Shown piece after piece: positions 37,844 to 49,551 of a stretch of 64,000 nucleotides of DNA. Where the stretch lies: positions 9,613,501 through 9,677,500 of the forward strand of contig JAPVLO010000003.1 in the NCBI GenBank assembly GCA_027257055.1. Direction: 5' to 3'. Position 1 is the stretch's first letter. Every line of letters starts with the position of its first letter. The stretch is from Cephalopachus bancanus (taxonomy: Eukaryota > Chordata > Mammalia > Primates > Tarsiidae). Both the position numbers and the translations under genes were made by a program. Under the pieces are notes generated by a model. It worked only from the letters and a program-made list of their open reading frames with translations, had not been told where the DNA came from and did no database searches.

Positions 37844-39106
37844 GAATAATGTACAGAGCCTAAGAGACCTGTGGTATATCATCAAGAATACCAACAAATA
37901 AAGAATTCCAGATACATGCCTGGAAACTTCTCAAATTTGATTAAAAAACATGAACCTGCACATCCAAGAAGCTCAAAAAAGTCTATGTAGGATAAACTCA
38001 AAAAAGTCCACACCAAAACAGACTGTAATCAAATTGTCAACAGAGACAAATTGAGAATGTTGAATGCAGCAAGAGGGAAGCAACTCATCAACATCCAAGT
38101 GATCCTTAATAAGATGATTTCCTGATCTCATACCAGAAATTATGGAGGCTATATGGCAATAGGATGACATATTTATAGTACTGAAAGAAAAAAGTTGTCA
38201 ATCAGGAATTCTTTATCCAGCAAAACTAGAAGAGAAATCAAGACATTCTCAAATAAACAAAAGCTGAGGGAGCTTGTTGCTAACACACCTACCCTACAGG
38301 AAATGTGAAAGGAATTCTTCAGGCAGAAATGAAAACACACTAGTAACTCTTGCCAAACAGAAATAAAAACATTTGTAAGAAAGCTACATAGATAAATATA
38401 TGTAGTATTATTGTATTTTTTGTCACCCATCTTCTATATGATTTAAAGGACAAATGCATAAAACAGGAATTACTAATTAGTCTGAATGAGCACACAGTGG
38501 ATAAATGTGTCATGTATAACAATAGCAACATAAAGGAGAACGGTGGAACTCCATAGGAACAAAGTTGTTGTACAGTATTGAATTTAAATCAACCTTAATT
38601 CAAGCTAAATTGTTATAAATTTAAGATGTTAATTGTAACTCCCAGGGCAACATTAAGAAAATAATTAAAAATTATATTTTAAAAAGGAAATGAGAATCAA
38701 AACAATACACTAGAAAAAAATCAACTAAACATTAAAGAAGGCAGACATGGAGGACTTGAGAAGCATAAAAGATGTGCTATAGGGAAGAAAATAGTAAAGT
38801 GGCAGAAGCAAGCCCTTAATTATCAATTTATTTAAATGTAAATGGATTAAACTCTCCAGTTAAAAGGCAGAGTTAGTAGGATGGATTAAAAACTAATTCA
38901 ATTGTATAGTATCTACAAAAGACTTAATTTAGAGTCAAAGACATAAGCTATTCCACGTAAATAACAATCAAAAGAGAGCTGGACTGGCTATACAAATATC
39001 AGACAAAACTGTTATTAAGAAAAAATTCATTACTAGAGAGGAAAAAGGACATTTTATAATGATAAAAGGAACAACCCATAATAATACATAGCGATTATAA
39101 ACATAT
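37844..39106 (+). mobile_element. L1M element, piece 2 (to the ORF2 endonuclease region)
   Basis: It resumes with 'cctaagagacctgtggtata' and continues through 'tactgaaagaaaaaagttgt', 'caaataaacaaaagctgagg' and 'atgtaaatggattaaactct'. The last 250 bases match the ORF2 endonuclease coding region with many stops. A solo LTR follows. Confidence 0.8.
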
Positions 39107-39553
39107 TGTGGCAGAGAGGGGCTAAAAACAGTTAAAATTATTCCTTTTTAAAAATCAACCTGCAAGCTCCAAATCTGCTAGACATGGGATGTGAGAAAAC
39201 CAAGCCATTTTCCTGGAAATGCAAGATAGTAATTGATTCACAACCTTATCCCCATAGCCTCTCTTTGCAAAGTTCTGGATTTACAACCCCTGCTTGTCAT
39301 GTATACCCTAGAGACAACTTGTTCTTTGAAAATCTGGTTTTGCTAGATATCACCTTGCAAATTCCAAAGAAAAATGTATAGCTATACAAACCGACCACCT
39401 TCCCTTACCTAAATTAACACATAAAACCTCTCTCCTCTTTCTCTGGGTTGCTCAGCCTTGGAGCATTAGCCTGGTGAGTCGTGCCCATGCTTATAAACCA
39501 CTACTTCCTAAGATAGCCTCTCAGTGTCATGGTCTCTCTGTTTTCCCACATCA
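39107..39553 (+). mobile_element. Solo LTR of a class I-type endogenous retrovirus
   Basis: This 447-bp segment begins TG and ends CA and splits L1M ORF2 at a point where the two flanks rejoin. The flanks carry the 4-base duplication atat (39103-39106 and 39554-39557), the size made by gamma-type retroviral integrases. An 'acataaaacc' near 39419 may be the LTR poly(A) signal, which places R and U5 downstream and suggests plus orientation. No internal viral sequence is present. The family is not identified. Confidence 0.8.
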
Positions 39554-40489
39554 ATATGTGCACCTAATAAGAGAGCTCAAAATATATGAAACAGAAAATG
39601 ACAGAATTAAAGAGAGAAATATACAAATCAACAATAATAGTTTGGACTTCACTATCTCATTTTAAATATGGATGGAACAACTTGACAGAAGATAACAAGA
39701 AAATAGAAGACTTGAAGAGCACCATCAACCAACTAGACCTAATAGATGTCTGTAGAATGTTTTACCCAATAGCATCTCAAGAATGTACATAGGACATTCT
39801 CTAGGCTAAACCATATGTTAGGCCATAAAACAAGTCTCAATAAATTTAAAAGGATTTGGCTCATATAAAGTATATTATAGGTCAAATTAGAATGAAATTA
39901 GAAATGAATAAAAAGGAAGTTAACTCAAAATGGATCAAAGACCTAAACATAAGAGCTAAAACTCTAAAAACCCATATAAGAAAACACAGGAGAAAATCTA
40001 CATGATCTTGGGTTTGCCCACGGTTTCTTGGATATGAAATCAAAAACACAGGCAACAAAAGACAAATAGGTAAATTAGACTTAATCAAAATTAAAAAAAA
40101 CTTTTTGCCTCAAAGGACATAATTAAGGTGAGAAAATATTTACAAATAATATATCTGATAAGGGTCTATTATACAGAATATATAAAGAAAACTACTTAAC
40201 AGCAAAAGACAGCCCAAAATAAGCAAAGGGCCTAAACAGAAATGTAGTTAAAGAAGATTTTTTTAAATGGCCATGAAGCACATAAAAAGCTGCTCAAGAG
40301 ATAGTGGAGAAATTAGAACCTTCATCCCTTGCTTGTGGGAATATAAAATGGTGCAGCCACTGCGGAAAACAGTTTGGCAGGTTCTCAATAAGTTAAACAG
40401 AATTACCAGGTAACCCAGCAATTGCATTCCTACATATATACCCTAAATAATTGAAAACAGATGTTCAAACAAAAATTCGTTTGTTCACA
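39554..40489 (+). mobile_element. L1M element, piece 3 with internal ORF2 deletion
   Basis: It resumes the endonuclease region ('atatgtgcacctaataag', 'gaccatcaaccaa'-like segment, 'catatgttaggccataaaac') and then jumps near 39915 to the far C-terminal ORF2 region ('aaaatggatcaaagacctaa', 'ttgcttgtgggaatataaaa'). The reverse-transcriptase coding part is missing. It is inactive and full of stops. Confidence 0.75.
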
Positions 40490-40628
40490 GGCTGAGTGCA
40501 GTGGCTCATGCCTGTAATCCCAGCAATTTTGGGAGGCCAAGGCAAGGTGACAGCTTGAGCCCAGGAGTTCAAGACCAACCTAAACAATACAGTAAGACCT
40601 TGTCTCAAAACAAAACAAAACAAAAAAC
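40490..40628 (+). mobile_element. Free left Alu monomer (FLAM_C-like)
   Basis: A single 130-base left monomer ('ggctgagtgcagtggctcat' to 'gtaagaccttgtctca') with its own A-rich tail is flanked by ttgttcaca at 40481-40489 and 40629-40637. It sits inside the L1M. Confidence 0.85.
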
Positions 40629-40637
40629 TTGTTCACA

Positions 40638-41092
40638 AATGTCCATCAGTTGATGAATAATAAAATGTGGTATATCAGTACAATGAAATACTATCAACCA
40701 TAAAAAGGAATTAGGTACCAATAACATGCTGCAACATGGATGAACCTTGAAAACATTATGCAAAGGGAAAAAAGTCGGACATAGAAGGCCATACATTGTT
40801 TAATTCCTTGTATTTGAAATATCCAAAATATGCAAAAATCCATAGAGATAGAAGACATGAGTGGTTATCAGGAATTTAAAGAAGGAGGAAGTGGGCAAGT
40901 ACTGCTTAGTGGGTGCAGGGTTTCCTTTTGGAAAACATTCATCACTTTTGGGGGTGATAAAAGGAACTATATAGTGATGATGGTTGACAAAACTTTGTGC
41001 AAGTATGAAATACCACTAACTTATACACTTTAAAATGGTTAAAATAGTAAATTTTATGTCATATGTATTTTGTTACAATAAAAATAGAAGCA
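40638..41092 (+). mobile_element. L1M element, piece 4 (3' UTR)
   Basis: It contains 'atgctgcaacatggatgaac', 'atccatagagatagaagaca' and 'cactttaaaatggttaaaat' and ends in an A-rich tail near 41090. Confidence 0.8.
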
Positions 41093-41094
41093 AA

Positions 41095-42460
41095 TGGCAC
41101 TGGTAGCTTTTTAACTTTACTGTGAAATAATTCTAGATGTACAGAAGACTTGGAAGAATAATACAAAAAATTCTTACATATATACACTTCATCCAGATTC
41201 CCCAAATGTTTGTATTATATTTACGTTATCATTTTCTCTCCTCATATTCCCTCCTCTATCCCTCTTACCTTCCCCTCCCCCCCTTCACTTTTCTTCCCTC
41301 TCCCTCAGTCTCCCTCTCTCTTTTTTCTGTCTCTCTTTCTCTCTGTCTCCGTTTCTCTTGGTCTCTCAGTCTCTTTCCCACTCCCCATATAGTATGTGTG
41401 CTTGTGTGTTATATTCTACAGACCTCCTTTAAGTTTTGACAGTTGTCCCACTAATGTTCTCTATGGAAAAAAAAAAAAAAAACTTTTTTCTTCTGGTCAG
41501 GATCCAGTCTAGGATCGCACATTGTATTTAGTTTCATGTCTCTAATCTCCTTTAATTTGGAACAATTCCTTAGTCTTTTTTGTCACTCATGACCTTGACA
41601 TTTTGGAAGATTCAGGCCACTTGCATTATAGAATGTTTTTCAGTCTGGGTTTAAGTTTACTCATGATCATATTCAGGGTATGCATTTTGACAGGGATACT
41701 ACAAAAGTCTTACCATGACCTTCTCAGTGCACCATGTCAGGAGAACATGATATCACTTGTCCCCTTACTGTGATGTTAACTTTGATCATTTTGCTAAGAT
41801 GAATCCTCCTGCCTTTCCACTGAAAATGCACCATTTCTCCCTTTGTAATTATTAGGTATCTTGTGGTGAGATATTTTGAAACTATGGAAAAATCCTGTTT
41901 CTCACCAACCTTTCGGCTACTAGATTCAGCATCTATTCATATTGTTTTCTGAAACCACTATTCCTGTGGGGTTTTTTTTTTTTTTGTCTAATGGTAATTT
42001 TCTAATTTCATCATTTCTCCTACATGTATTAATTGGTGCTCTACTATAAGGAAAAGTTTTCTCTTCTCTCTCACGTATTTATTCATCAAATTAACATTTA
42101 TTCATCAATATTTATTTGTTAATTTTCATCAAATAAACATCAAATCCCAGATTCTTACTTTTTTTGTTACCATCATTTATTTTTATACCCAGTTTGTCTC
42201 AGATTAGGCCCATAAGAGCCCATTCATGCTGCCTCCAATCCTTTTAACCTGTCCCCATCATTCTTACCATTCTTTGAAGACTTCCTTGTTTACTGACACA
42301 ACCAGATGTTCTGGGCTCATCTTGTGCTTTCCCTGGCTCAGCTCTGTAATCAGCCAAGTCTTCAAGGAGCTTTGGTTTCTTTTCATGGAAACTGATATTT
42401 AGAAACCAAAGGTCTGGGCACAATATGTGCTCACTGTGGTAGCTATTCAATAATGGCTAC
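41095..42460 (-). mobile_element. Ancient L1M-like 3' region, reverse orientation
   Basis: A long diverged repeat is recognised by 'aggatccagtctaggatcgc', 'tgaccttgacattttggaag', 'tatcttgtggtgagatattt' and 'tagaaaccaaaggtctgggc'. I place it among old L1ME/L1M 3' regions; the subfamily and strand are not certain. It includes a pyrimidine-rich tract at 41225-41390. Confidence 0.5.
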
Positions 42461-43871
42461 CACATGGTGTACAGCAGGAGGAAGGAGATGACTCTGCATT
42501 ACTTTTTAGAGGTCAAGCCACACCTGGAATAGAAACAAATGTGAGTGTTTTTGGAGACAAGCCTGGAAAAGATATCTACTGGGAAAGGAGACATCTTAGG
42601 GGGGGAAAAGGAAAAGAAATGATCACTATATTCAAATATCTGAAGAGATGTTATAGGGGGGAAAAAGAGTTTCTATAATCTTGTCTTGATGAGACACAAG
42701 GGTCTTTGAGCCTCAAAGGGTTCTAATGGTTAGAAAGACAGATTTCTGTTTTATCAGTCAATTAACATGTGTGAATCACCAGTTACTATCAGACTGTGGT
42801 TGCAATTGCTCATAGCCTTACCCAAAGGATATTCCACCCTTCTTCCTCATAACTACAACCCAGATGTCCTTCTGGCCAGCAAAGTATATAACTAAAATAC
42901 TCACCTTCTCTTGCTTCCTTATCTCTGGCCATTGAGATGTAAGCTGAAGTCTAATGGGGATTTCCAAGAAGATTTTACCTTCTTGATTGAAGTGCCGCCC
43001 ATCCTCCTGGTTTTGCCCTTCTTTGGCCTATCTGGAATGCAGATGTGATACTTGGAAGAACAACAGTAATCTTACAAGCACGAACAAAACCACATGCTAA
43101 AGATGGCAGACCAAAAGACAGAAGGAGCTGGGTCCCTGGAGGACATTGTTGCTAGCTTTTCCAGTCTTAAGTTTGTTGTCTTCTGGACTTGTTGTTGCAT
43201 GAGAAGAATTAATCTCTTCTGTGTTTAAGTCACTGTAATGGGTTTCTGTCAAATGCAGCTGAGATGCAGTCCTAACCCAGGCACTATGCTAAGTCCTGGG
43301 GGTTTGAAAGGGAGGTTTTCTGGTGGAGCCACTGACTTTTCCTGTTTATCAGACAGGATGCAAGGAAAACTTCCAAAACCTGGAACAGTATCAAGATGGA
43401 CTTAGCTCTGGGGGAAGAAGTGATCCCCCTGGCCATGGTAGAACGCATGCAGAGGCTGGTTGGCACTTTTGCATCTGGGATAGTGTAAGGCTTTATTGAA
43501 AGGCTGATTCCATGACCTTTCACGTCCATTCTAGTGCAAAAAACAAAAAAAATAGGTGGCCTCAGAGCATACTAGGTTTTCACTAGACAGTGTCTTTTAG
43601 CTGTAGTCTGCATTGGGATGCATACGTTTCATTAAAGTTTTTAGAAATGTGTTCTCCCTCAACCTCCCTGGGTAACCATGTCATAGCAAATTTGAAGTTT
43701 CTAATGAAATTTTTGTTTGTGTTTTATTTGTAACAATATAATTTATCTCACTTTTTTACTACTAGAATTTTTATTTATCTTGGATTTTTAAAGTTAACAT
43801 GGCAGTAAAACATAGCATTTTGATTTTCAGATACTAAAGGATTTATTATCTCTGTGTTTAAGGCCATAGTA

Positions 43872-44045
43872 GGCTGGACTCCATGGCACATGCCTGTAGT
43901 GTCAGCTACTCAGGAGGCTGAGGCAGGAGGATTGCTCAAGCCCAGGACTTCCAGGCTGTAGTGCATAATGCTTACACCTGTGAATAGCCACTGCACTCCA
44001 GCCTCGACAACATAGCAAGACCCCATCTCTAAAAATTAAAAATAA
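43872..44045 (+). mobile_element. Fossil Alu monomer (FAM) or internally deleted 7SL retrocopy
   Basis: It opens 'ggctggactccatggcaca' and 'tgcctgtagtgtcagctact' and later has 'cctgtgaatagccactgcac' and 'acaacatagcaagacccca'. The 'cctgtgaatagccactgc' string is the 3' part of 7SL RNA and is absent from dimeric Alus. The S domain of 7SL is missing, leaving about 160 bases, followed by an A-rich tail. This fits FAM, the ancestor of the Alu monomers. An independent deleted 7SL pseudogene is the alternative. Confidence 0.75.
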
Positions 44046-44534
44046 CAGTAATAAGATTGATTCCCAACATTATTTGAATGTTTATGTCTTGTTTATGTCC
44101 TATATCCTAACCATTAAGGATCAATTTATTGGCAAAATTTATGTAAATATATGAATGTTCTTTATGGGAAAAAGGAATTTTTTTCTCTTTCTCATGTTGG
44201 AAACCAGGCTCTTTGATAGGGTGAACATAGAAAAGGAAAGATCAAGTCTTTACTGAATTCTATGATTGATCCCCTGACAGCGATCTCAAGCCTGAAATAG
44301 GAGGATGAGCCGCACAACTTTGTGAAGGTACCCAATGGTAACTGGCAAGCTATAGGGGCAAAGTAGATGTTTGTTGAATGAATGAACAAATGAGTCCTTT
44401 GGCAGCCCGATTGTCTCTAAGTCAAGGTTATGAGATGATACTGCACAGTCCACAGTAGGTATTTCTCAAAGTACATCACAATGAAGGATGCAGGGAAGGC
44501 AATGCAGGAAGGCGGTGCTTAATTTGGAAATTGC

Positions 44535-44655
44535 TCAGGGTCCCACTTCAGACCTACTGAATTCAAATCTCTGCAGCTGAGAGGCAGAAATCTGTATTTT
44601 AACACACACCCAACCAGCCCAGGGGATTCTCCTGTGTGATAAAATTTGAGCTCTG
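44535..44655 (-). mobile_element. MER5A-like hAT fragment
   Basis: The motifs 'cagacctactgaattc', 'atctgtattttaaca' and 'gggattctcctgtgtg' in order are the reverse complement of MER5A. The copy is old and diverged. Confidence 0.65.
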
Positions 44656-44689
44656 TGGACATGCATGCTGTTCCACCCGAAGCCTCCAC

Positions 44690-44890
44690 AGAGGGGCGGG
44701 ACCTCTGAAGGAAGCAGGAGTTCCAGCTGGAGCAGGATTTTGGGTGGTCGTCCCTGAGATGGCGGCGGAAGCAAATGTGCTTGTCTCCAGCGACACCTGC
44801 TGGTTGAGAGTAACAGCAAACTCAGCCCCTAAAGCTACAAAGGTGTTTTCTCTCGTGGCGCCTACAATACCAAGGGGCGGCATTTTAGTA
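44690..44890. promoter_or_regulatory. Small CpG-rich patch with YY1-like and CTCF-like motifs
   Basis: In an AT-rich region this 200-base stretch has many CpG. 'gagatggcggcgg' near 44756 resembles the YY1 site. The minus-strand reading of 44790-44803, ccagcaggtgtcgc, resembles the CTCF core with one mismatch. No gene start is supported here. Function is inference from motifs only. Confidence 0.35.
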
Positions 44891-45189
44891 TTTGAATTTT
44901 AACAACAATAATTAATATACCCAAAGCACCGGTCTACTCAAGCAGAACCGATATACCCTCGAAGATTACTGTCCTTCAATTATCTTACATGTTTTTTGGA
45001 ACAAATATTTATTTTTTATGCTCATTTGGAACTACCAACCTTTGGATTTCCTCTGAAAGGATTTACTGAACTTTTATACCGGGAAATTTATTCTTTGTGG
45101 TTGTTCTAGAAAAATAATAATAAGCCACTTCTTATCCCTCATCGAAGACTCCAGGCAGATAAAGGAGAAGAGTGCTGTGATATCTCAGT

Positions 45190-45690
45190 GATATTGATTC
45201 CTTTGCTTTACTGAGTACCTACTATACGGCAATCCTCCTCTCTGAGAGCTCACAGTTCAGGGATGGAAAGGGGGTGGTGAGGTCAGTGCAGCGATGGAAG
45301 TGTATTTAATGTGTAGAAGCAGTTGAGGAGGGATGAGGATAATTCATCCTAATGGGATGGGGTCAAGGAAAAAAGGTGAGGCATAGGAAAAAAAAATCTG
45401 TTTTTCCAAATCCTTCACAGATATGACCAGATCTGAAGTTACCAGAAGAGAGATAGGTAGGTGCTAAGGCACAGAGGTGTGAAATGGCATTTAGGGTGTA
45501 TACACTTGGAAAGCAATAATCTCCAAAGATATTTTGATCTTGCAAAATATGAGGCTGGAAGTGACGGGAGATGAGGCCAAGGAGTCAGGTCAGGCCTCTC
45601 CCACCTGTCAGGAAGGTTAGGTTTTATACTATACTTGTAGGTAGTGAGTAACCATAGGAAAGTTTAAATTTAAGATTTGCTTTATATCAG
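45190..45690 (-). mobile_element. L2-type fragment
   Basis: It starts 'actgagtacctactatacgg' and includes 'gagctcacagttcaggga' and a late 'gttaggttttatactatact', consistent with reverse-complement L2. It is strongly diverged. Confidence 0.45.
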
Positions 45691-45937
45691 ATTGTTTATT
45701 CCACTGGAATATCAATGCACAAAGTATAGAATCTCCTATCTGACAATGATCAAATCCAACTGAATCAAAATTCCCGATTTAGATTGTATCTGTTAGTTGA
45801 GAATCTCATGCAGATTCAATACAAAAAGTCCCAGTCCATTTGGAAAGTCTTTTAGCATTTAGGTCATTCAATTTGGCCTGTGTGCTGCTGTAACAGAGAA
45901 TTCTTTCTCTTTTCTTCTCTTCTCTCTCTCTGTCTTT

Positions 45938-46196
45938 CAAGTCAAGGTCTCACTCTGTCGCCCATGGTTCATGCATTCTTGCCCTCCTGGGCTCAAGCGA
46001 TCCTTCCACCTCAGCCTCCCAAGTAGCTGGGACTACAGGTGCATGTCACCACACCTGGCTAATTTTTTTGATTTTCTATAGAGACAGGGTCTCGCTATGT
46101 TGCCCAGGCTGGTCTCGAACTCTCCAGCCCAAGCAATTCTTCTACCTCAACCTCTCAAAGTCCTGGGATTACAGGCATGAGCCACCACATCTAGCC
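45938..46196 (-). mobile_element. Alu with shortened left end
   Basis: Reverse Alu preceded by a TC-rich tract (45897-45937). The part after 'ctgtcgcccatggttcatgc' lacks about 35 bases of consensus. Confidence 0.9.
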
Positions 46197-46624
46197 CTAG
46201 AGGATTATTTTTTTGTAGATATCTGACAGAACTGAATTTCTGTGTCTTTTATGTCAGAGCTTCTGCACTGCCTCTTTGCCTTGTCCTGGCAGGGCCCCCA
46301 CATAATAGCATTCCCCATTACACAGATCCAGACAACCTCATAGAAAATAATGGGGCCAAATGGTGAGCACTGGCACATAGTCAGTACCTGAGGCATAGAA
46401 TAAACCAGTTCGTTGTTTCCTGCATAATTGTGCATGCTTTAAAAATAATAAGTAATCATGGCTGAATTTCCACATTGCTTTCCACAACAGGGCAAGTTAT
46501 TCCCCTTGTGTTCATACCCAAGATCAAGACCTTCCCTCATGGAAGAAGGATAGACAAACCCTTTGTTTCACTTTCCTCCCTCCTACTTGGTCTTCAGCCA
46601 CACCATGCGTTTCCTTACACACTT

Positions 46625-46855
46625 ATCATGGTCTAGCAGAAAAAGCATGGGAATTGGAATCTGATGGAGTTGAACTTGGATCTTGCTAACTCCATTACCT
46701 CAGCAAGTCACTTAACTCCTCCTCTTTCCTTACCTGGAAAAAGGAGCTAATAATACCTTCTCTTGAGCATTGAGTAAGAAAAATGTGTATAAAATTCTGA
46801 GACCAGTGCCCAACACATAGCAGGTCCTTAATAAATGTTAAGTCCTCTCCTGTCT
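46625..46855 (+). mobile_element. MIR, nearly complete
   Basis: It runs from 'gcatgggaattggaatctga' through 'cagcaagtcacttaactcct' to 'tccttaataaatgttaagtc'. Confidence 0.8.
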
Positions 46856-47828
46856 TTTTCTTTCTTTCCCTTGATATCAGTGAGCCATCAAAAGACTAGG
46901 AAGTACACAGCCTTTAGACAGCAGCAGTGGCAAGTGACCATTAGATCATACTGTTCTGTGCTGTCCTGTGGGGCTGGAACAGGTTAATTAAATACGAACA
47001 CTTTTCTTAGCGTACAGATTTTCTGTCCCAATCTCTCTGTAAAGATCTTGGGCTTTTTCGAGTATGGAGTTTGACGGTCATTAACAGCCCTCCACCCTTC
47101 CTATCCCCTTGCTCTTCCAAGAGGACTCCAATCTGTCAATATTTGCTCACTAGTAGGCATGGGCCCCAACCCTGATGCGATCCCCAGAGCCAGGCATTCC
47201 TGGCCTATGGGCCGGGCTGCCTCAGCCGCACAGATAAGCAACTTGTGCCTGACTGGCCCGGCCTCAAATCAGGAGAGGGTCTCTCAGTCACGCGTGCCAA
47301 AGTGAGACTTTCTTTCTGGCAGATATTGCCTAACAGAATGTGGTTTCTTGCTCATAAGCCATGTCAATAGCCTAAAGGACGTTACTCTCAAAAACATGGT
47401 CCAAAGTTAATCTTTGACTTAGAGGGACAACATTTTGGGGGACAGACCCCAATGCACGTGGTTTGTTCAGTTTTACTCATCTGCTCTTTATGTAATATCC
47501 TGGAAATGTCGAGATGTTGGCAGATTGTAACTGAGCAAATTTTGGCAGTGAACATGACATTCAAAATAAAGCCAAATGACAAGAGATAGAAAAGACTCAA
47601 AAGAAAAAAGACTTACAAGCTGAAAAACCCTAGCGTTAGCATGGAGATGCATGGCAAGAAACCTGCTAGTTTGCAAAGCTGTGGCACGTCTGAATAGCAT
47701 TAATATAAATGCCTGCCCAAGGGTGGCTGCAAGACGGAGCTGGTGCCTGATATGGGGAGGTAATGATGATCCTGAAATATTACCCTGCTTTGTTTGTACT
47801 TTAAGGAGTTCAAGGTATGTTCAAAGTC

Positions 47829-48129
47829 TTTTTTTCTTCTTCTTTTTTTGGAGTAGGAGTCTCACTCTGTTGCTCAGGCTGGAGTGCAGTGGCACGTTCA
47901 CGGCCACCGCAGCCTAGACTTGCTGGGCTCAGGTGATCCTTCCGCCTCAGCCTTCCAAGTAGCTGGGACTATGGCACACGCTACCACGTCCGGCTGGTTT
48001 TTTATTTATTGTAGGGATGAGGTCTCGCCAAGTTTCCCAGGTTGGTCTCAAACCACTGGGCTCAGGCAATCCTCTCACCTCAGCCTCCCAACGTGCTGGG
48101 ATTATAGGCTTGAACCACTGTGCCTGGCC
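47829..48129 (-). mobile_element. Alu
   Basis: Reverse dimer. Target duplication tcaaagtc at 47821-47828 and 48130-48137. Confidence 0.93.
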
Positions 48130-49251
48130 TCAAAGTCATTTTTACTTTAGTGTTGAATAAGCTCACAGGGTAGGAAAGGGAATTTTGTACTTTTACAGAG
48201 TATCTTTCAGGAATTTACAAATCAGGAGAAAAAGCCTTTGAGCAGACCATGTGTCCCAATCTGGGATTTAGAAGCTTTGAACATTGTACTCCAGAAAGCC
48301 TCTTGTTTGCTTTGAAACTCCCAATGAACAGAGACAGCCAACTGTTAATTACTGAGAGAAATTAATTTAGAAATTCCTACCCTCCACATAGTTCAGAAGT
48401 CCTCTCAGAAGGCAGTTTGTTGCCATGTTGCCTGCTCTGATGGGTAGAGAGCCAAATCTCCTGCTCTGCAGCCTCCATGCTCTGTCTCCTTGCTCTGTCT
48501 TCCAGAGTAGCTGGTGCCCGTGCTGTTTGGCAGCCCTTGGACATTTCATCAGAAGTCTCTCTTGTCTGCCATTCTTCCAGACAAATGCATAGTCTCCAGG
48601 GCCCTCACCATCAAGGGTCCCCTGATCCAGGCAATGCACCTTGTTGCTTTGCAGCACCCCAAGTTGTTGGCAGTGGGGGAAGAAAGACACCAAGTATCCT
48701 ATTTTACTAGGAAGAGGGAGGAAGTTAAAACACTTGATTAAATAAAAGTCAGGGTCATTTGTAACTTTTATGGTTTAGGAAATGCTGGCCTCCTATTGGG
48801 CATGGAAAATTAAAGTTACAAACCTTATTTCATTTGTCCTGAAGACATGTGTGCATGGCAGAGTATGAGAAAGAGTTACAGAGACTCTTTCCTTCCACTA
48901 GGATTCACACATTCCTTTTTTATACATCTATTTCATTTCTTTCAAAGTAAGGAAGTCTACAAAGTGCCAGAATATTGAGCCGATAATGGGTCAATGCCAT
49001 GCTTATCCAAAAAGGATGGGCTAGTTGTGTTGGTTCGATGTCCTACTGAGTAAAGCACTGCAAGAGTCCATTCAGAAAGATACAGACATAGCATAATTTC
49101 AATAAATATAATAGCCCATGTTCAGAAATGCAAGCAACAACACTCATGATCAAGCCTTGCATTGGATTCGCGATATTCCAGCAATCTATTAATTCTTTCA
49201 GCACATGGATGCATTGTCATTATTTTCCAGCCTTGCACAGGGCCTAATGCT

Positions 49252-49551
49252 CTTTTTTTTTTCTTTTTTGAGTTGGAGTCTCACTCTATCGCCCAGACGG
49301 GAGTGCAGTGGCTCGCTCATTGCCACCACAGCCTCGACCTGCTGGGCTCAGCTGATCCTTCCGCCTCAACCTTCCAAGTAGTTGGAACTACAGGCACGCG
49401 CCACCATGCCTGGCTAATTTTTTTGATTTATTATAGAGATGAGGTCTTGCCAAGTTGCCCGGGCTGGTCTTGAATCGGCGGACTCAGGCAATCCTCTCAT
49501 CTAGGCCTCTCAACGTGCTGGGATTATAGGCGTGAGCCACGGCGCCCAACC
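49252..49551 (-). mobile_element. Alu, strepsirrhine type
   Basis: Reverse dimer from the poly-T at 49252 to 'gagccacggcgcccaacc'. A partial 'gcctaa' repeats at 49243 and 49552. Confidence 0.94.

Noticed and set aside
41225..41390. Long pyrimidine-rich tract with open frames, considered as a coding low-complexity protein.
   Set aside because: It is a TC-rich simple-sequence expansion within an old L1M-like repeat.
44636..44902. An 88-residue plus-strand open frame containing 'gatggcggcggaagc', which looks like a housekeeping mRNA start (MAAEANVLVSS).
   Set aside because: The upstream half is a MER5A fragment. No protein family is recognised, there is no downstream exon, and the CpG-rich motif cluster explains the look of the sequence.
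48367..48693. A 108-residue minus-strand open frame in a relatively GC-rich stretch.
   Set aside because: No recognisable domain, signal or splice structure, and an equally long frame exists on the other strand. It may be an old LTR or unique non-coding sequence.
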